From Globodera rostochiensis (lineage: Eukaryota; Nematoda; Chromadorea; Rhabditida; Heteroderidae), in contig JAEVLN010000006.1 in assembly GCA_018350325.1 (NCBI GenBank), forward strand, positions 4,454,056 to 4,518,055: a DNA stretch of 64,000 nt. The letters run 5' to 3'. Shown here piece by piece: positions 33,245 through 46,172 of the stretch. Each line of letters begins with the position of its first letter. Positions within the stretch are counted from its first letter, which is position 1. Position numbers and translations under genes: made by a program. Under the pieces are notes generated by a model. It saw only the letters and a program-made list of their open reading frames with translations, had not been told where the DNA came from and made no database searches.

Positions 33245-35009
33245 ATGCTAAACAAATTCGAGGAGATTGACATCGTTGAGTTGCGAAGAGCGCTAAATGA
33301 ATATGGTAATTTAAACAGACAAATTTGTGTCGAATTCGTAAATCTTTTAAGCATCAATTTGAGCTACTAATTAGTATTTTGAAAAAAACAAAATTTTTTT
33401 TTTGTCATTTCTTAGGACTAACACCTCAAAATCGATGGAATGCCGCGGCACGTCACGACCAACTCACGCTCGCTGAGCCCGGACGATTGTGTGTGCAAAA
33501 TAGTGAACAGTTCGGTAAGTATTAATTTGTTAAGTGATTTGATTAGAAATCGATCCAGAAAAACGATGAACACAAAAAAAATTTCATGTTTGTCGGCAGG
33601 GCTGTAACTAGAAATTATTTTCGGGGGGGGGGGGCAAGCCAAAAAAGTCGATTTTTAGGGGTGCATTTTTGAGTTTACTGTTTTTTTTTGGTTTTATTGC
33701 ATTTTTCTTAGCAAATTTTTCCAAAAAAAAAGTTAATCAATTTTGTTGAAAAATTACTAAAAATTTCGGGGGAGGGGGGGGGGGCCGCCCTGCCTGCCCC
33801 CCCCCCCCCCCCCCCTAGTTACGGGCCTGTTTGTCGGCACCAAACTGATCTCGATCACTTTTCAGGGCATCACTCTGTTGTCGCTGAACAACCAATTCCA
33901 CAAAACAGCTATGGCTTTGCCTATTACGAAGTGAAAGTCGTAGGGGGTGCAAAAAAGTAAATGGGTTGGGTCGTTTAGGAGGGTTTTTCTCTTTAAAATG
34001 AATATCAATTTAATTTAATTTTTCGTTTAGGAGGGTTTTTCTCTTTAAAATGAATATCAATTTAATTTAATTTTTCGTTTAGGAGGGTTTTTCTCTTTAA
34101 AATGAATATCAATTTAATTTAATTTAAGTCTTTGCATTGGACTGGCCACCAACCAAATGCCATTGGACGCGTGCGTTGGACGTTACGATGGCACGTACGC
34201 GTACGCAAGCAATGGCACCTTTTGGGGACACGCGGTTGCCGGATGTTCCCGCTGGAATGGGCGTCCGTACATCGAAGGCAAGCCTCGGTTTAGCTTCCGC
34301 GACGTTGTCGGGCGCAACTGCTTTTTGGTAGCACACCGGCGTTATCCATCCATTTTTGACGGCATGCCGCCGTTCCATGCCGGCGACGTCATCGGCTGCG
34401 GCGTGGATTTGGCAACCCGCCAAATCATCTACACAAAGAATGGACGCCGTTTGGGTGAGAAGCAATTTTTTTATTTCCAAGAAATATGAATTTTTATTAG
34501 AGAGCGACCTGGACCTTGGTACAGGCCTGGATTTTCCTGTACCCAGAGTCAAGGTCCAGTGGAGCCTCAAAAACCCTGGATTTTACTGGACTCAAGCTTT
34601 ATGTTAAATAGGATTCTCTCATTATCATAGGTAGCTGAAGTATTGGATTTTTCCTGGATTTTTCTTCCAGAAAATCCAGGTCCAAGCCTTGGTCAAATCC
34701 AGGTCCAGGATTTTTCAAAATGTCGGTCTCCACTATTTAGCCTTAAGAATCGGGAAAACAATGTTTATGGAGAAATGCTTTTTCAGAGGGAAGAGGGAGG
34801 GAGGGGGGGGGGGGGTCTGGTTGGTCTACAATTTTTTTTTTGTGAAATTTTATTATTTATAATGAATCGCTCGCTATTTGGCTGTTTTTGCAGAAACAAC
34901 CGGTTTGCTGGTTTCTTCGGACGCCGATTTGTTTCCGTGTGTTACGCAGTCGTCGCCGGGCACCGGAATTGAGGCAAACTTTGGGCCAAACTTTGTTCAC
35001 AAATTCTGA
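33245..35009 (+). CDS. SPRY-domain protein, complete-looking 5-exon gene
   Basis: Exons 33245-33305, 33416-33514, 33866-33956, 34129-34454 and 34894-35009 join in one frame of 230 codons plus TGA, with canonical GT-AG sites throughout. The first encodes [20 protein letters not shown]. The next start the SPRY domain with GLTPQNRWN, then [74 protein letters not shown] and [17 protein letters not shown], ending [12 protein letters not shown]. The SPRY fold spans roughly residues 22-228. An extra loop of about 25 residues ([20 protein letters not shown]) duplicates part of the DVVG region compared with the other copies. No N-terminal signal peptide is seen; the ATG was chosen as the nearest upstream in-frame start, and a further 5' exon is possible. 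Function in the worm is unknown. Confidence 0.78.
33973..34127. repeat. 52-bp tandem repeat in SPRY intron 3
   Basis: Three near-perfect copies start at 33973, 34025 and 34077 (unit begins GTTTAGGAGGGTTTTTCTCT). The last copy changes TTTTTC to AAG at its end and so supplies the splice acceptor of the next exon. Confidence 0.9.
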
Positions 35010-35126
35010 TGAGGACGCCGCCCGGACAGCGAAAAAAAAAATAAATTATGTATCTGTAGGGTTCATTTTCGATCAATAAAACATTCTGAATTCATTTCGT
35101 CTTTTATTTCATTTGTCTGTAAACAG

Positions 35127-35291
35127 TAGGGATGTTCGAGATTCTCGAGTCGAGAAATTTCTCGGGTTTTTTTGGGTCTCGGTCTCGGGGTCATTTCTCG
35201 GTCTCGGTTCTCGGGGTCATTTCTCGGTCTCGGTGTCATTTCTCGGTCTCGGTCTCGATTCTCGGTAAATTTCAAGTCTCGAACATCCCTA
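35127..35291. mobile_element. hAT-type MITE, 165 bp, perfect 8-bp TSD
   Basis: Termini TAGGGATGTTCGAGA and TCTCGAACATCCCTA, flanked by the perfect octamer GTAAACAG at 35119-35126 and 35292-35299. Internally it is built of GGTCTCGG/TTCTCGGT words. It is the only complete member in the window of the CTCGAG family also seen at 1489, 8695 and 28795. A second CAGGGATGGGCG start follows at once at 35299. Confidence 0.9.
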
Positions 35292-35298
35292 GTAAACA

Positions 35299-36770
35299 GC
35301 AGGGATGGGCGAAGCTCGGCGCACTACCCGAAGCCGAAACTCGAAACAAATCAAAAAATTTTTTCCGAACCCGAAATTCGAAGCCCCAAAATACTCTAAA
35401 TTTCGCGAAACCCAAGCTCGAATCCAAAGTTTTTCTAAAAAAAGATCCCTCACATTTCACATTTAACCATAAAGTGGTAATTTTGGCGGAGAAAAAGCAG
35501 GCCACGATTGGTCTGTTTAAATAATCCGAAACTTGCCAAATAAATCTTTATTTTTTGCATGAATGTGCGTATTGTAACCATGTTTCTCTCCACTAACAAT
35601 TTTTCTCAACAATTCCGGGTTGGACATGACGAGGTCGGGGACGACGACCCAATTTTGGGGCGCGGGGAGCTACACTAGTTTAAAAATTAATAAATTTGAG
35701 AATTCTTCTTCACTTCTGGGCATGGATTTCCGAAAATGTTGCCGATTTTCGTTTTTCAAAAAGGTAATTTTTTTAGGACTTACGTTTTAGTAGGAATGGG
35801 GAGTCGGCGGTGCCGATAGGCGCCGCCGATAAAATTTTTGATTTCCGACTCAATTTGTTAACAGATTTGCAACCAAAACTATTTAGGCGCCTATTTTGAC
35901 ATTTTTCGAGCCTGAAAATCCCATCCCTGGATATAACAAATCTGTTTCAAAAAAGGTTGTGAAAAGATTTATTTAAAGTCTGGCATTGATATATCTATTT
36001 TCAAATATTCATTGCAATTTTTTGAAACATTTGCCAACATGAAAAACCCAATCTTTAGGGGTGCATTTACCTGAAACTTCGGGTATTTTCCCGAACCCGA
36101 AACTCGAAGCTCCAAAATACCAGAAATTTCGCGAAACTCGAGCTCTTGCTTACAAATAGCTTCTACGGACCAAGAACTTTCGAATGGTATTAAATTCGAA
36201 CAAGTGTTCTTGCACAATAATTTCCTTTTTGCCATCTAATTTTAAAAACGCAAATTATATTTATTTGATTTTTCTGAGCGAAATTTTATTGTAAACCTAC
36301 CTATTTTTACACCTAAACAACCTATTCTGCACTTCCTTATTTTGTTTTCTAGGGATGGTGAAAGTTTGAGACGGATCCGCCGTATACAAATGATGTTAAG
36401 CGTATCGAAGTGCGTGATGCTTTTTTGTTGGTTAAAAAAAGTGAGAGAGAAAGCCAGAGGAGAGAAAGTTAGAGAAAGAAAGGCAATTTGTTTAATTCTC
36501 TCGCACTGTCTATTTATTGGCACAATCTCGTTTTTTGAGCCGCCGTGTGTGTGTACAAATTTTACAATCAATTTCGATTAAAAATAAAAATAGAATGTTT
36601 GGAAATGTGTCGTGACGATTTGAGCAAATTTTTCTTTGTTTAATTTTTTGAATTATCAGTTTTTCCCGGTCCGGACCCCGGCCTTTTTGAACACATCCGG
36701 GTTTTCCAAATTTGGCATTTTAACGGGATTACACGGCAAAATTTCACAAGCAAGATTTCTCAAATCGAAT
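35299..36770. other. MITE debris and spacer, no gene recognised
   Basis: About 35299-35420 and 36050-36150 share CCCGAAACTCGAAGC words and probably belong to another hAT-type MITE family. A GC-rich hairpin copy with its conserved neighbour lies at 35800-35890. Confidence 0.5.
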
Positions 36771-36774
36771 CTGG

Positions 36775-39700
36775 CCATCAAAAGCCATGCCCGGGTTTTC
36801 AGCACCATATAACAAATGATTGTTCATTGTGAATGAGTTTCAGGCAATTTTATGTGTAATATTTGAAGATTTATCTAAATATTTTAATTATTTTATTTGC
36901 GAAAATATTTCGGGTTTACAGTTTGCTAGGTTACTATGAAAACAATTTAGCTAGCCTTGAATATAGATATTTTACATTAATTCCCCATACTGCTTATCTT
37001 GATCGCAATATAAATTTCTGAAAATATATCTGAAATTAAGAATCTTAAAAATCTGATTAACAAGTCATCAAAAGCCATGCCCGGGTTTTCAGCACCATAT
37101 AACAAATGATTGTTCATTGTGAATGAGTTTCAGGCAATTTTAGTAATATTTGAAGATTTATCTAAATATTTTAATTATTTTATTTGCGAAAATATTTCGG
37201 GTTTACAGTTAAAATACTAAAATATAAACATTTTACAATGATTTCCATAAATGCTTATCTTGTTCGCACGATAAGAAATTTAAAACTAGATTCATTAGAA
37301 GCGATGAACAGGGTTTCTGCACCTTATTAAAAAGGAAAGTTTATTGTGAAAGAGTCTCAGGCGGTTTTACATATAATATTTGAAGATTTAACTAAATATT
37401 TTAATTATTTTATTTTGCAAAAATATTTCCGGTTTACAGTTAAAATAATTAAGCTAACTAAAATATAAACATTTTACAATAATTTCCATTAATGCTTATC
37501 TTGTTCGCACGATAAATATCTGAAAATATATTTGACTAAAAGAAATTTTAAACTATTATTATCAAGTCATTAGAAGCCAAGAACAGAGTTTCTGCACATT
37601 ATTAAAAAGAAATGTTTATTGTGAATGAGTTTAGGCGGTTTTACATATAATATTTGAAGATTTAACTAAATATTTTAATTATTTTATTTTGCAAAAATAT
37701 TTCCGGTTTACAGTTAAAATAATTAAGCTAACTAAAATATAAACATTTTACAATAATTTCCATAAATGCTTATCTTGTTCGCACGATAAATATCTGAAAA
37801 TATTTTTGACTAAAAGAAATTTTAAACTATTATTATCAAGTCATTAGAAGCCATGAACAGAGTTTCTGCACATTATTAAAAAGGAAAGTTCATTGTGAAA
37901 GAGTTTCGTGCGATTTTACGTATAATATTTGAAGATTTATCTGAATATTTTAATTATTTTATGTACCAAAATATTGCTAGGTTACTATGAAAACAATTTA
38001 GCTAGCCTGTATATAGATATTTTACATTAATTCCCCGAACTGCTTATCTTGATCGCAATATAAATTTCTGAAAATATATCTGAAATTAAGAATCTTAAAA
38101 ATCTGATTAACAAGTCATCAAAAGCCATGCCCGGGTTTTCAGCACCATATAACAAATGATTGTTCATTGTGAATGAGTTTCAGGCAATTTTACGTGTAAT
38201 ATTTGAAGATTTATCTAAATATTTTAATTATTTTATTTGCGAAAATATTTCGGGTTTACAGATAAAATACTAAAATATACACATTTTAATTAATTTCCAG
38301 CAATGCTTATCTTGTTCGCAAGATAAATTTCTGAAAATATTTTGTATAAAAAGAAATTTAAAACTATTATTATCAAGTCATTAGAAGCGATGAACAGGGT
38401 TTCTGCACCTTATTAAAAAGGAAAGTTTATTGTGAAAGAGTCTCAGGCGGTTTTACATATAATATTTGAAGATTTAACTAAATATTTTAATTATTTTATT
38501 TTGCATAAATATTTCCGATTTACAGTTAAAATAATCAAGCTAACTAAAATATAAACATTTTACAATAATTTCCATAAATGCTTATCTTGTTCGCACGATA
38601 AATATCTGAAAATATTTTTGACTAAAAGAAATTTTAAACTATTATTATCAAGTCATTAGAAGCCATGAACAGAGTTTCTGCACATTATTAAAAAGGAAAG
38701 TTCATTGTGAAAGAGTTTCGTGCGATTTTACGTGTAATATTTGAAGATTTATCTAAATATTTTAATTATTTTATTTGCGAAAATATTTCGGGTTTACAGT
38801 TAAAATACTAAAATATAAACATTTTACAATGATTTCCATAAATGCTTATCTTGTTCGCACGATAAATATCTGAAAATATTTTTGACTAAAAGAAATTTTA
38901 AACTATTATTATCAAGTCATTAGAAGCCATGAACAGAGTTTCTGCACCTTATTAAAAAGGAAAGTTTATTGTGAAAGAGTCTCAGGCGGTTTTACATATA
39001 ATATTTGAAGATTTAACTAAATATTTTAATTATTTTATTTTGCAAAAATATTTCCGGTTTACAGTTAAAATAATTAAGCTAACTAAAATATAAACATTTT
39101 ACAATAATTTCCATAAATGCTTATCTTGTTCGCACGATAAATATCTGAAAATATTTTTGACTAAAAGAAATTTTAAACTATTATTATCAAGTCATTAGAA
39201 GCCATGAACAGAGTTTCTGCACATTATTAAAAAGGAAAGTTCATTGTGAAAGAGTTTCGTGCGATTTTACGTATAATATTTGAAGATTTATCTGAATATT
39301 TTAATTATTTTATGTACCAAAATATTGCTAGGTTACTATGAAAACAATTTAGCTAGCCTTGAATATAGATATTTTACATTAATTCCCCGAACTGCTTATC
39401 TTGATCGCAATATAAATTTCTGAAAATATATCTGAAATTAAGAATCTTAAAAATCTGATTAACAAGTCATCAAAAGCCATGCCCGGGTTTTCAGCACCAT
39501 ATAACAAATGATTGTTCATTGTGAATGAGTTTCAGGCAATTTTACGTGTAATATTTGAAGATTTATCTAAATATTTTAATTATTTTATTTGCGAAAATAT
39601 TTCGGGTTTACAGTTAAAATACTAAAATATACACATTTTAATTAATTTCCAGCAATGCTTATCTTGTTCGCACGATAAATTTCTGAAAATATTTTGTATA

Positions 39701-40426
39701 AAAAGAAATTTAAAACTAATATTATCAAGTCATTAGAAGCGATGAACAGGGTTTCTGCACCTTATTAAAAAGGAAAGTTTATTGTGAAAGAGTCTCAGGC
39801 GGTTTTACATATAATATTTGAAGATTTAACTAAATATTTTAATTATTTTATTTTGCATAAATATTTCCGGTTTACAGTTAAAATAATTAAGCTAACTAAA
39901 ATATAAACATTTTACAATGATTTCCATAAATGCTTATCTTGTTCGAACGATAAATATCTGAAAATATTTTTGACTAAAAGAAATTTTAAACTATTATTAT
40001 CAAGTCATTAGAAGCCATGAAGAGAGTTTCTGCACATTATTAAAAAGGAAAGTTCATTGTGAAAGAGTTTCGTGCGATTTTACGTATAATATTTGAAGAT
40101 TTAACTAAATATTTTAATTATTTTATTTTGCAAAAATATTTCCGGTTTACAGTTAAAATAATTAAGCTAACTAAAATATAAACATTTTACAATAATTTCC
40201 ATAAATGCTTATCTTGTTCGCACGATAAATATCTGAAAATATTTTTGACTAAAAGAAATTTTAAACTATTATTATCAATCATTAGAAGCCATGAACAGAG
40301 TTTCTGCACATTATTAAAAAGGAAAGTTCATTGTGAAAGAGTTTCGTGCGATTTTACGTATAATATTTGAAGATTTATCTGAATATTTTAATTATTTTAT
40401 GTACCAAAATATTGCTAGGTTACTAT
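36775..40426. repeat. AT-rich satellite, about 270-bp monomers, left block
   Basis: The marker GCTTATCTTG(T/A)TCGCA recurs near 36991, 37251, 37492, 37766, 38041, 38303, 38578, 38842, 39118, 39393, 39655, 39930 and 40206, mostly 264-276 bp apart. Monomer types differ (ATCGCAATATAAATTTC; TCGCACGATAAATTTC with TTTGTATAAAAAG; TCGCACGATAAATATC with TTGACTAAAAG). They recur in order, giving higher-order blocks of 3-5 monomers (0.8-1.35 kb). Confidence 0.93.
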
Positions 40427-43351
40427 TAGGGTTGCTCACGGTCGGTTAACCGAACCGAAACCGAAACCGAAAACCGGCTTTTTTGGCCCAAAAACCGAAA
40501 CCGAAAACCGGGGGTCGTAAAACCGGCCTAACCGAAAACCGGGGGTACCGGTTTATCGGTTTTTCGGTTTGAAAATTACACCCCTAATGATTGCATTTTA
40601 TGGGAGTTTGTTGAGAAAATTAAATATTGTATCAGACGTTTTGCCAAAAAATGATTTTTTAATTAATAATTCAGTTTGCACAAACTAATTGACTTTTACA
40701 CCAAAAATTACGATAGTAATTGTGTTGTTCATGCTTCAACCATATTTCTATATTTGTTATTCGGTATTTTTTAATTTAAGAGATTGCGCGATGGTCGCAA
40801 AAATTTGGAAATTCTTTTCTGAAGTTAAAGCGGGAGCCGAAACAAAGAGAAAATGCCTAAAATGTGGTGAGTTATTGATGACACCCAAAGACCGATCTAC
40901 ATCAAATATGATTAATCATCTGAAGACCAAAAATCATGAGGATGCGCTCAAATTGTTTGAGTCGGAAAATGCAGAAATGGTTAAGCCTAATTTCTTAACC
41001 AAAACGAATCAATTTCAGACTCCTAAGCTAACATCAGTCTGGGCTCAGAAAAACGCCGAAGCGGATTTACAAAATAAATTGGATGAACAGCTGGTCAGAA
41101 TCATGGTGCGACAGAATGTTTCGACCTGTTTTTTCGACGACCAAGACTTACAGGAACTTGTCAAGCTTGCCTATCCGGGCCAACAAGTAATTGTTCCATA
41201 AAAATTTCACGAGTTTTTTTCGTCTTTTAGATTTTTTCGCGTATGCATTTCACACGGAGTGTGATACCATGCATGGCCGGCAAAATACGAACCAGCATTG
41301 TAAAACAAATTGGTTCGAACAAGTTTGCGATCACTAGTGATGGATGGATGAAGCCAAGCAAGTTTCCGGCGTTGTTGAGGTAGATAAATGAATTAAAAAT
41401 TAGGGGTGTTTTAGTGTCACTACCCACACAATCTCTGATGATTTCTAAAGAATCGATAATGTTATCGCGACAATTGAAATGTTGTCGGACCACACTGGCG
41501 AGGAAATTGCTAAATCGATTGAAAACTTTCTCATCCAAAATGGACTAAACATTGATTCAATTGTGGCTTGCGTACGGGACGACGCGAGAAATATGCAAAA
41601 ATCTTGTCGCTTATTGGGCATTGATAGGTATTTATAATTATTTATATTTGTTTATTAAAAATTAGTTTTCAATGTTCGGCGCATATGTACCATCTCTCAG
41701 TTCGGGATGCTTTGCGATGCAATAGTCGCATCACCACCTTGATAGCAAAAGTGAGAAAATGGGTGGGCGGAACCCACCGATCAAATCTCGTGGTTCTCCT
41801 GAAAAAATTTCAAGAAGTTGAAGGCTTGCCCGCGAAAAAATTCCAATGGTACCTTTTTTTGTGGCGTAACCTTTAAAGATGATTTACAGGACGTTTGCAC
41901 CAGATGGAACAGCACATTTCTAATGATCAATACTTTTTTGGAAATGAAAAATGCGTTGTTAAAAACAGATGATTATCTGAGGGAAATTTCGGATCTCCAA
42001 AGACGCCCAACAAATTTTTCACAAAATGAATGGAACAATTTGAAACGTTTGGCAGAAAATCTTGAGCCGCTCAGCAGAGAAGATTTTGTTATAATTGGAG
42101 AATATGCAAAGTGCTCAAAGTTTTTCATGTGGAAACTTGCAGGGTGGGTTCTTTTCAAATTTTTTGTTTTGAAAACATAAAAATTAAGCTATCGCAAGAG
42201 CAGTCCACAGCTTCAGCGTATATTCCGACTGCAAAAAAGATTTTGTTATTTTTGCGAGAAAGGCGTTGTCGGAATGCGGATGTCCAAATGATAAATTTGG
42301 CACAAAATTTGCAAGTTCGTTTGGCGGCAATTGAATCAAACAAAATATTGAGACTCTCCATGTTGGTTGATCCCCGATTCGCATTTGATGAAAATTTTTT
42401 ACTTGGCTTTGAATGGGAAATTTTGGAGGACGAATTCATTCATTTAATTATCAGAGGTGAATTTGAAAATTTAATTGATTTATATTTGTATCTGATTACC
42501 CAGTGTCAGTACAACAACAGTTGCCGAAGCAAGAACTGCAGAATTTGATGATCAGGAGTTTGCTGAGGTCAAAATTGATCCTTTGGACGAAGATTCGATG
42601 GATATTGATTTGTGGGCGCGTGACGTTAGATCGCCATCGGCTCTTTCCCAAAAATCAACGGATTCGCAGAGAGAATTAAAATCTGCTTATAAAGTAACAA
42701 TTGGAATTCTTTAAAAACTGATGAGTTGTTTCAGGCTGAATTCAATGTTTTCCGGCATGGAATTGTTCGACTGGAGAGGGATGAAAATGTTTTTAATGGT
42801 GGAGCAACAACAAATTTCGTTTTCCTTTGATTGCTGAGGGGGCCAAAGTTTTTTGTCAGTTCCTGCCACTTCTGTAAGCAGTGAGAGGACATTCTCAATG
42901 GCAGGACTTCTTTATGCAAACTCGTTAAGGAACAGGTTCAAAATTATTGACTTACGGTATCATCATATTTATTAAGGCTGGGCGCAAAAATGGCGGAAAA
43001 TTTGATGCTTATTAAAGCCAGTTTAAAGAAGACAATGCTTGCGCCAAGTGTTGAGCCAGATGATGATGAATTAGACAACAAAGAAGAAATTGAAGAAAAT
43101 GTACTTAGGCAACAGCAAATTGATTAAAAATGTTGAGAAATTTTTTAAAATAAAACGCAAGTGTTAAAAAATTGGTTGCAAAAATTACGATTGAAAATCT
43201 AAAGGGTCCCACATATTGTTTGCCAAAAACCGCTTTCGGTTTTCGGTTAACCGAGTGTCGGCCAAAAACCGAAACCGAAAACCGGGGGTCGCAAAACCGG
43301 CCTAACCGAAAACCGGGGGTACCGGTTTGAAACCGACCGTGAGCAACCCTA
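40427..43351 (+). mobile_element. hAT transposon copy 1, 2925 bp, 8-bp TSD
   Basis: Terminal inverted repeats TAGGGTTGCTCACGGTCGGT / ACCGACCGTGAGCAACCCTA are followed by subterminal AACCGAAACCG and CCGGGGGT repeats. The perfect octamer GTTACTAT flanks it at 40419-40426 and 43352-43359, the 8-bp duplication expected for hAT elements. It is inserted in the 270-bp satellite. Confidence 0.95.
40791..42975 (+). pseudogene. hAT transposase (BED finger, hATC), copy 1, decayed
   Basis: ATG 40791 opens a BED zinc finger (WKFFSEV, CLKCGELLMTPK, INHLKTKNH), the DNA-binding part. Exons after GTAATT/TTTTAG (41188, 41230) give MPCMAG-like sequence and ITSDGWMKPSKFPALL, then DHTGEEIAKSIENFL with VACVRDDARNMQ, SAHMYHLSVRDALR, RWNSTFLMI and LSMLVDPRFAF: the RNase-H-like catalytic region. 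The C-terminal hATC dimerisation motif (VPATSVSSERTFSMAGLLY) is present, but small insertions near 42812 and 42840 and changes near 42495-42545, relative to copy 2, break the frame. A short acidic frame follows at 42991. Copy 1 therefore cannot make a full transposase unless these are assembly errors. Confidence 0.8.
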
Positions 43352-46172
43352 GTTACTATGAAAACAATTTAGCTAGCCTTGAATATAGATATTTAACATT
43401 AATTCCCCGAACTGCTTATCTTGATCGCAATATAAATTTCTGAAAATATATCTGAAATTAAGAATCTTAAAAATCTGATTAACAAGTCATCAAAAGCCAT
43501 GCCCGGGTTTTCAGCACCATATAACGTGTAATATTTGAAGATTTATCTAAATATTTTAATTATTTTATTTGCGAAAATATTTCGGGTTTACAGTTAAAAT
43601 ACTAAAATATACACATTTTAATTAATTTCAGCAATGCTTATCTTGTTCGCACGATAAATTTCTGAAAATATTTTGTATAAAAAGAAATTTAAAACTATTA
43701 TTATCGAGTCATTAGAAGCGATGAACAGGGTTTCTGCACCTTATTAAAAAGGAAAGTTTATTGTGAAAGAGTCTCAGGCGGTTTTACATATAATATTTGA
43801 AGATTTAACTAAATATTTTAATTATTTTATTTTGCAAAAATATTTCCGGTTTACTAAAATAATTAAGCTAACTAAAATATAAACATTTTACAATAATTTC
43901 CATAAATGCTTATCTTGTTCGCACGATAAATAACTGAAAATATATTTGACTAAAAGAAATTTTAAACTATTATTATCAAGTCATTAGAAGCCATGAACAG
44001 AGTTTCTGCACATTATTAAAAAGGAAAGTTCATTGTGAAAGAGTTTCAGGCAATTTTACGTGTAATATTTGAAGATTTATCTAAATATTTTAATTATTTT
44101 ATTTGCGAAAATATTTCGGGTTTACAGTTAAAATACTAAAATATACACATTTTAATTAATTTCCAGCAATGCTTATCTTGTTCGCACGATAAATTTCTGA
44201 AAATATTTTGTATAAAAAGAAATTTAAAACTATTATTATCGAGTCATTAGAAGCGATGAACAGGGTTTCTGCACCTTATTAAAAAGGAAAGTTCATTGTG
44301 AAAGAGTTTCAGGCAATTTTACGTGTTATATTTGAAGATTTATCTGAATATTTTAATTATTTTATGTACCAAAATATTGCTAGGTTACTATGAAAACAAT
44401 TTAGCTAGCCTGAATATAGATATTTTACATTAATTCCCCGAACTGCTTATCTTGATCGCAATATAAATTTCTGAAAATATATCTGAAATTAAGAATCTTA
44501 AAAATCTGACCGGGTTTTCAGCACCATATAACAAATGATTGTTCATTGTGAATGAGTTTCAGGCAATTTTAGTAATATTTGAAGATTTATCTAAATATTT
44601 TAATTATTTTATTTGCGAAAATATTTCGGGTTTACAGTTAAAATACTAAAATATACACATTTTAATTAATTTCCAGCAATGCTTATCTTGTTCGCACGAT
44701 AAATTTCTGAAAATATTTTGTATAAAAAGAAATTTAAAACTATTATTATCAAGTCATTAGAAGCGATGAACAGGGTTTCTGCACCTTATTAAAAAGGAAA
44801 GTTTATTGTGAAAGAGTCTCAGGCGGTTTTACATATAATATTTGAAGATTTAACTAAATATTTTAATTATTTTATTTTGCAAAAATATTTCCGGTTTACA
44901 GTTAAAATAATTAAGCTAACTAAAATATAAACATTTTACAATAATTTCCATAAATGCTTATCTTGTTCGCACGATAAATATCTGAAAATATTTTTGACTA
45001 AAAGAAATTTTAAACTATTATTATCAAGTCATTAGAAGCAGAGTTTCTGCACATTATTAAAAAGGAAAGTTCATTGTGAAAGAGTTTCGTGCGATTTTAG
45101 GTATAATATTTGAAGATTTATCTGAATATTTTAATTATTTTATGTACCAAAATATTGCTAGGTTACTATGAAAACAATTTAGCTAGCCTTGAATATAGAT
45201 ATTTTACATTAATTCCCCGAACTGCTTATCTTGATCGCAATATAAATTTCTGAAAATATATCTGAAATTAAGAATCTTAAAAATCTGATTAACAAGTCAT
45301 CAAAAGCAATGCCTGGGTTTTCAGCACCATATAACAAATGATTGTTCATTGTGAATGAGTTTCAGGCAATTTTACGTGTAATATTTGAAGATTTATCTAA
45401 ATATTTTAATTATTTTATTTGCGAAAATATTTCGGGTTTACAGTTAAAATACTAAAATATAAACATTTTACAACTATTATTATCAAGTCATTAGAAGCCA
45501 TGAACAGAGTTTCTGCACCTTATTAAAAAGGAAAGTTTATTGTGAAAGAGTCTCAGGCGGTTTTACATATAATATTTGAAGATTTAACTAAATATTTTAA
45601 TTATTTTATTTGCGAAAATATTTCGGGTTTACAGTTAAAATACTAAAATATACACATTTTAATTAATTTCCAGCAATGCTTATCTTGTTCGCACGATAAA
45701 TTTCTGAAAATATTTTGTATAAAAAGAAATTTAAAACTATTATTATCAAGTCATTAGAAGCGATGAACAGGGTTTCTGCACCTTATTAAAAAGGAAAGTT
45801 TATTGTGAAAGAGTCTCAGGCGGTTTTACATATAATATTTGAAGATTTAACTAAATATTTTAATTATTTTATTTTGCAAAAATATTTCCGGTTTACAGTT
45901 AAAATAATTAAGCTAACTAAAATATAAACATTTTAATTAATTTCCAGAAATGCTTATCTTGTTCGAACGATAAATATCTGAAAATATTTTTGACTAAAAG
46001 AAATTTTAAACTATTATTATCAAGTCATTAGAAGCCATGAACAGAGTTTCTGCACATTATTAAAAAGGAAAGTTCATTGTGAAAGAGTTTCGTGCGATTT
46101 TACGTATAATATTTGAAGATTTATCTGAATATTTTAATTATTTTATGTACCAAAATATTGCTAGGTTACTAT
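43352..46172. repeat. AT-rich satellite, about 270-bp monomers, right block
   Basis: Continuation of the array after the hAT insertion, with the same monomer types. Type-1 markers lie near 43413, 44444 and 45223. Several monomers are shortened (for example near 43525, 44510, 45035 and 45475), so this block is more rearranged than the left one. Confidence 0.93.
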
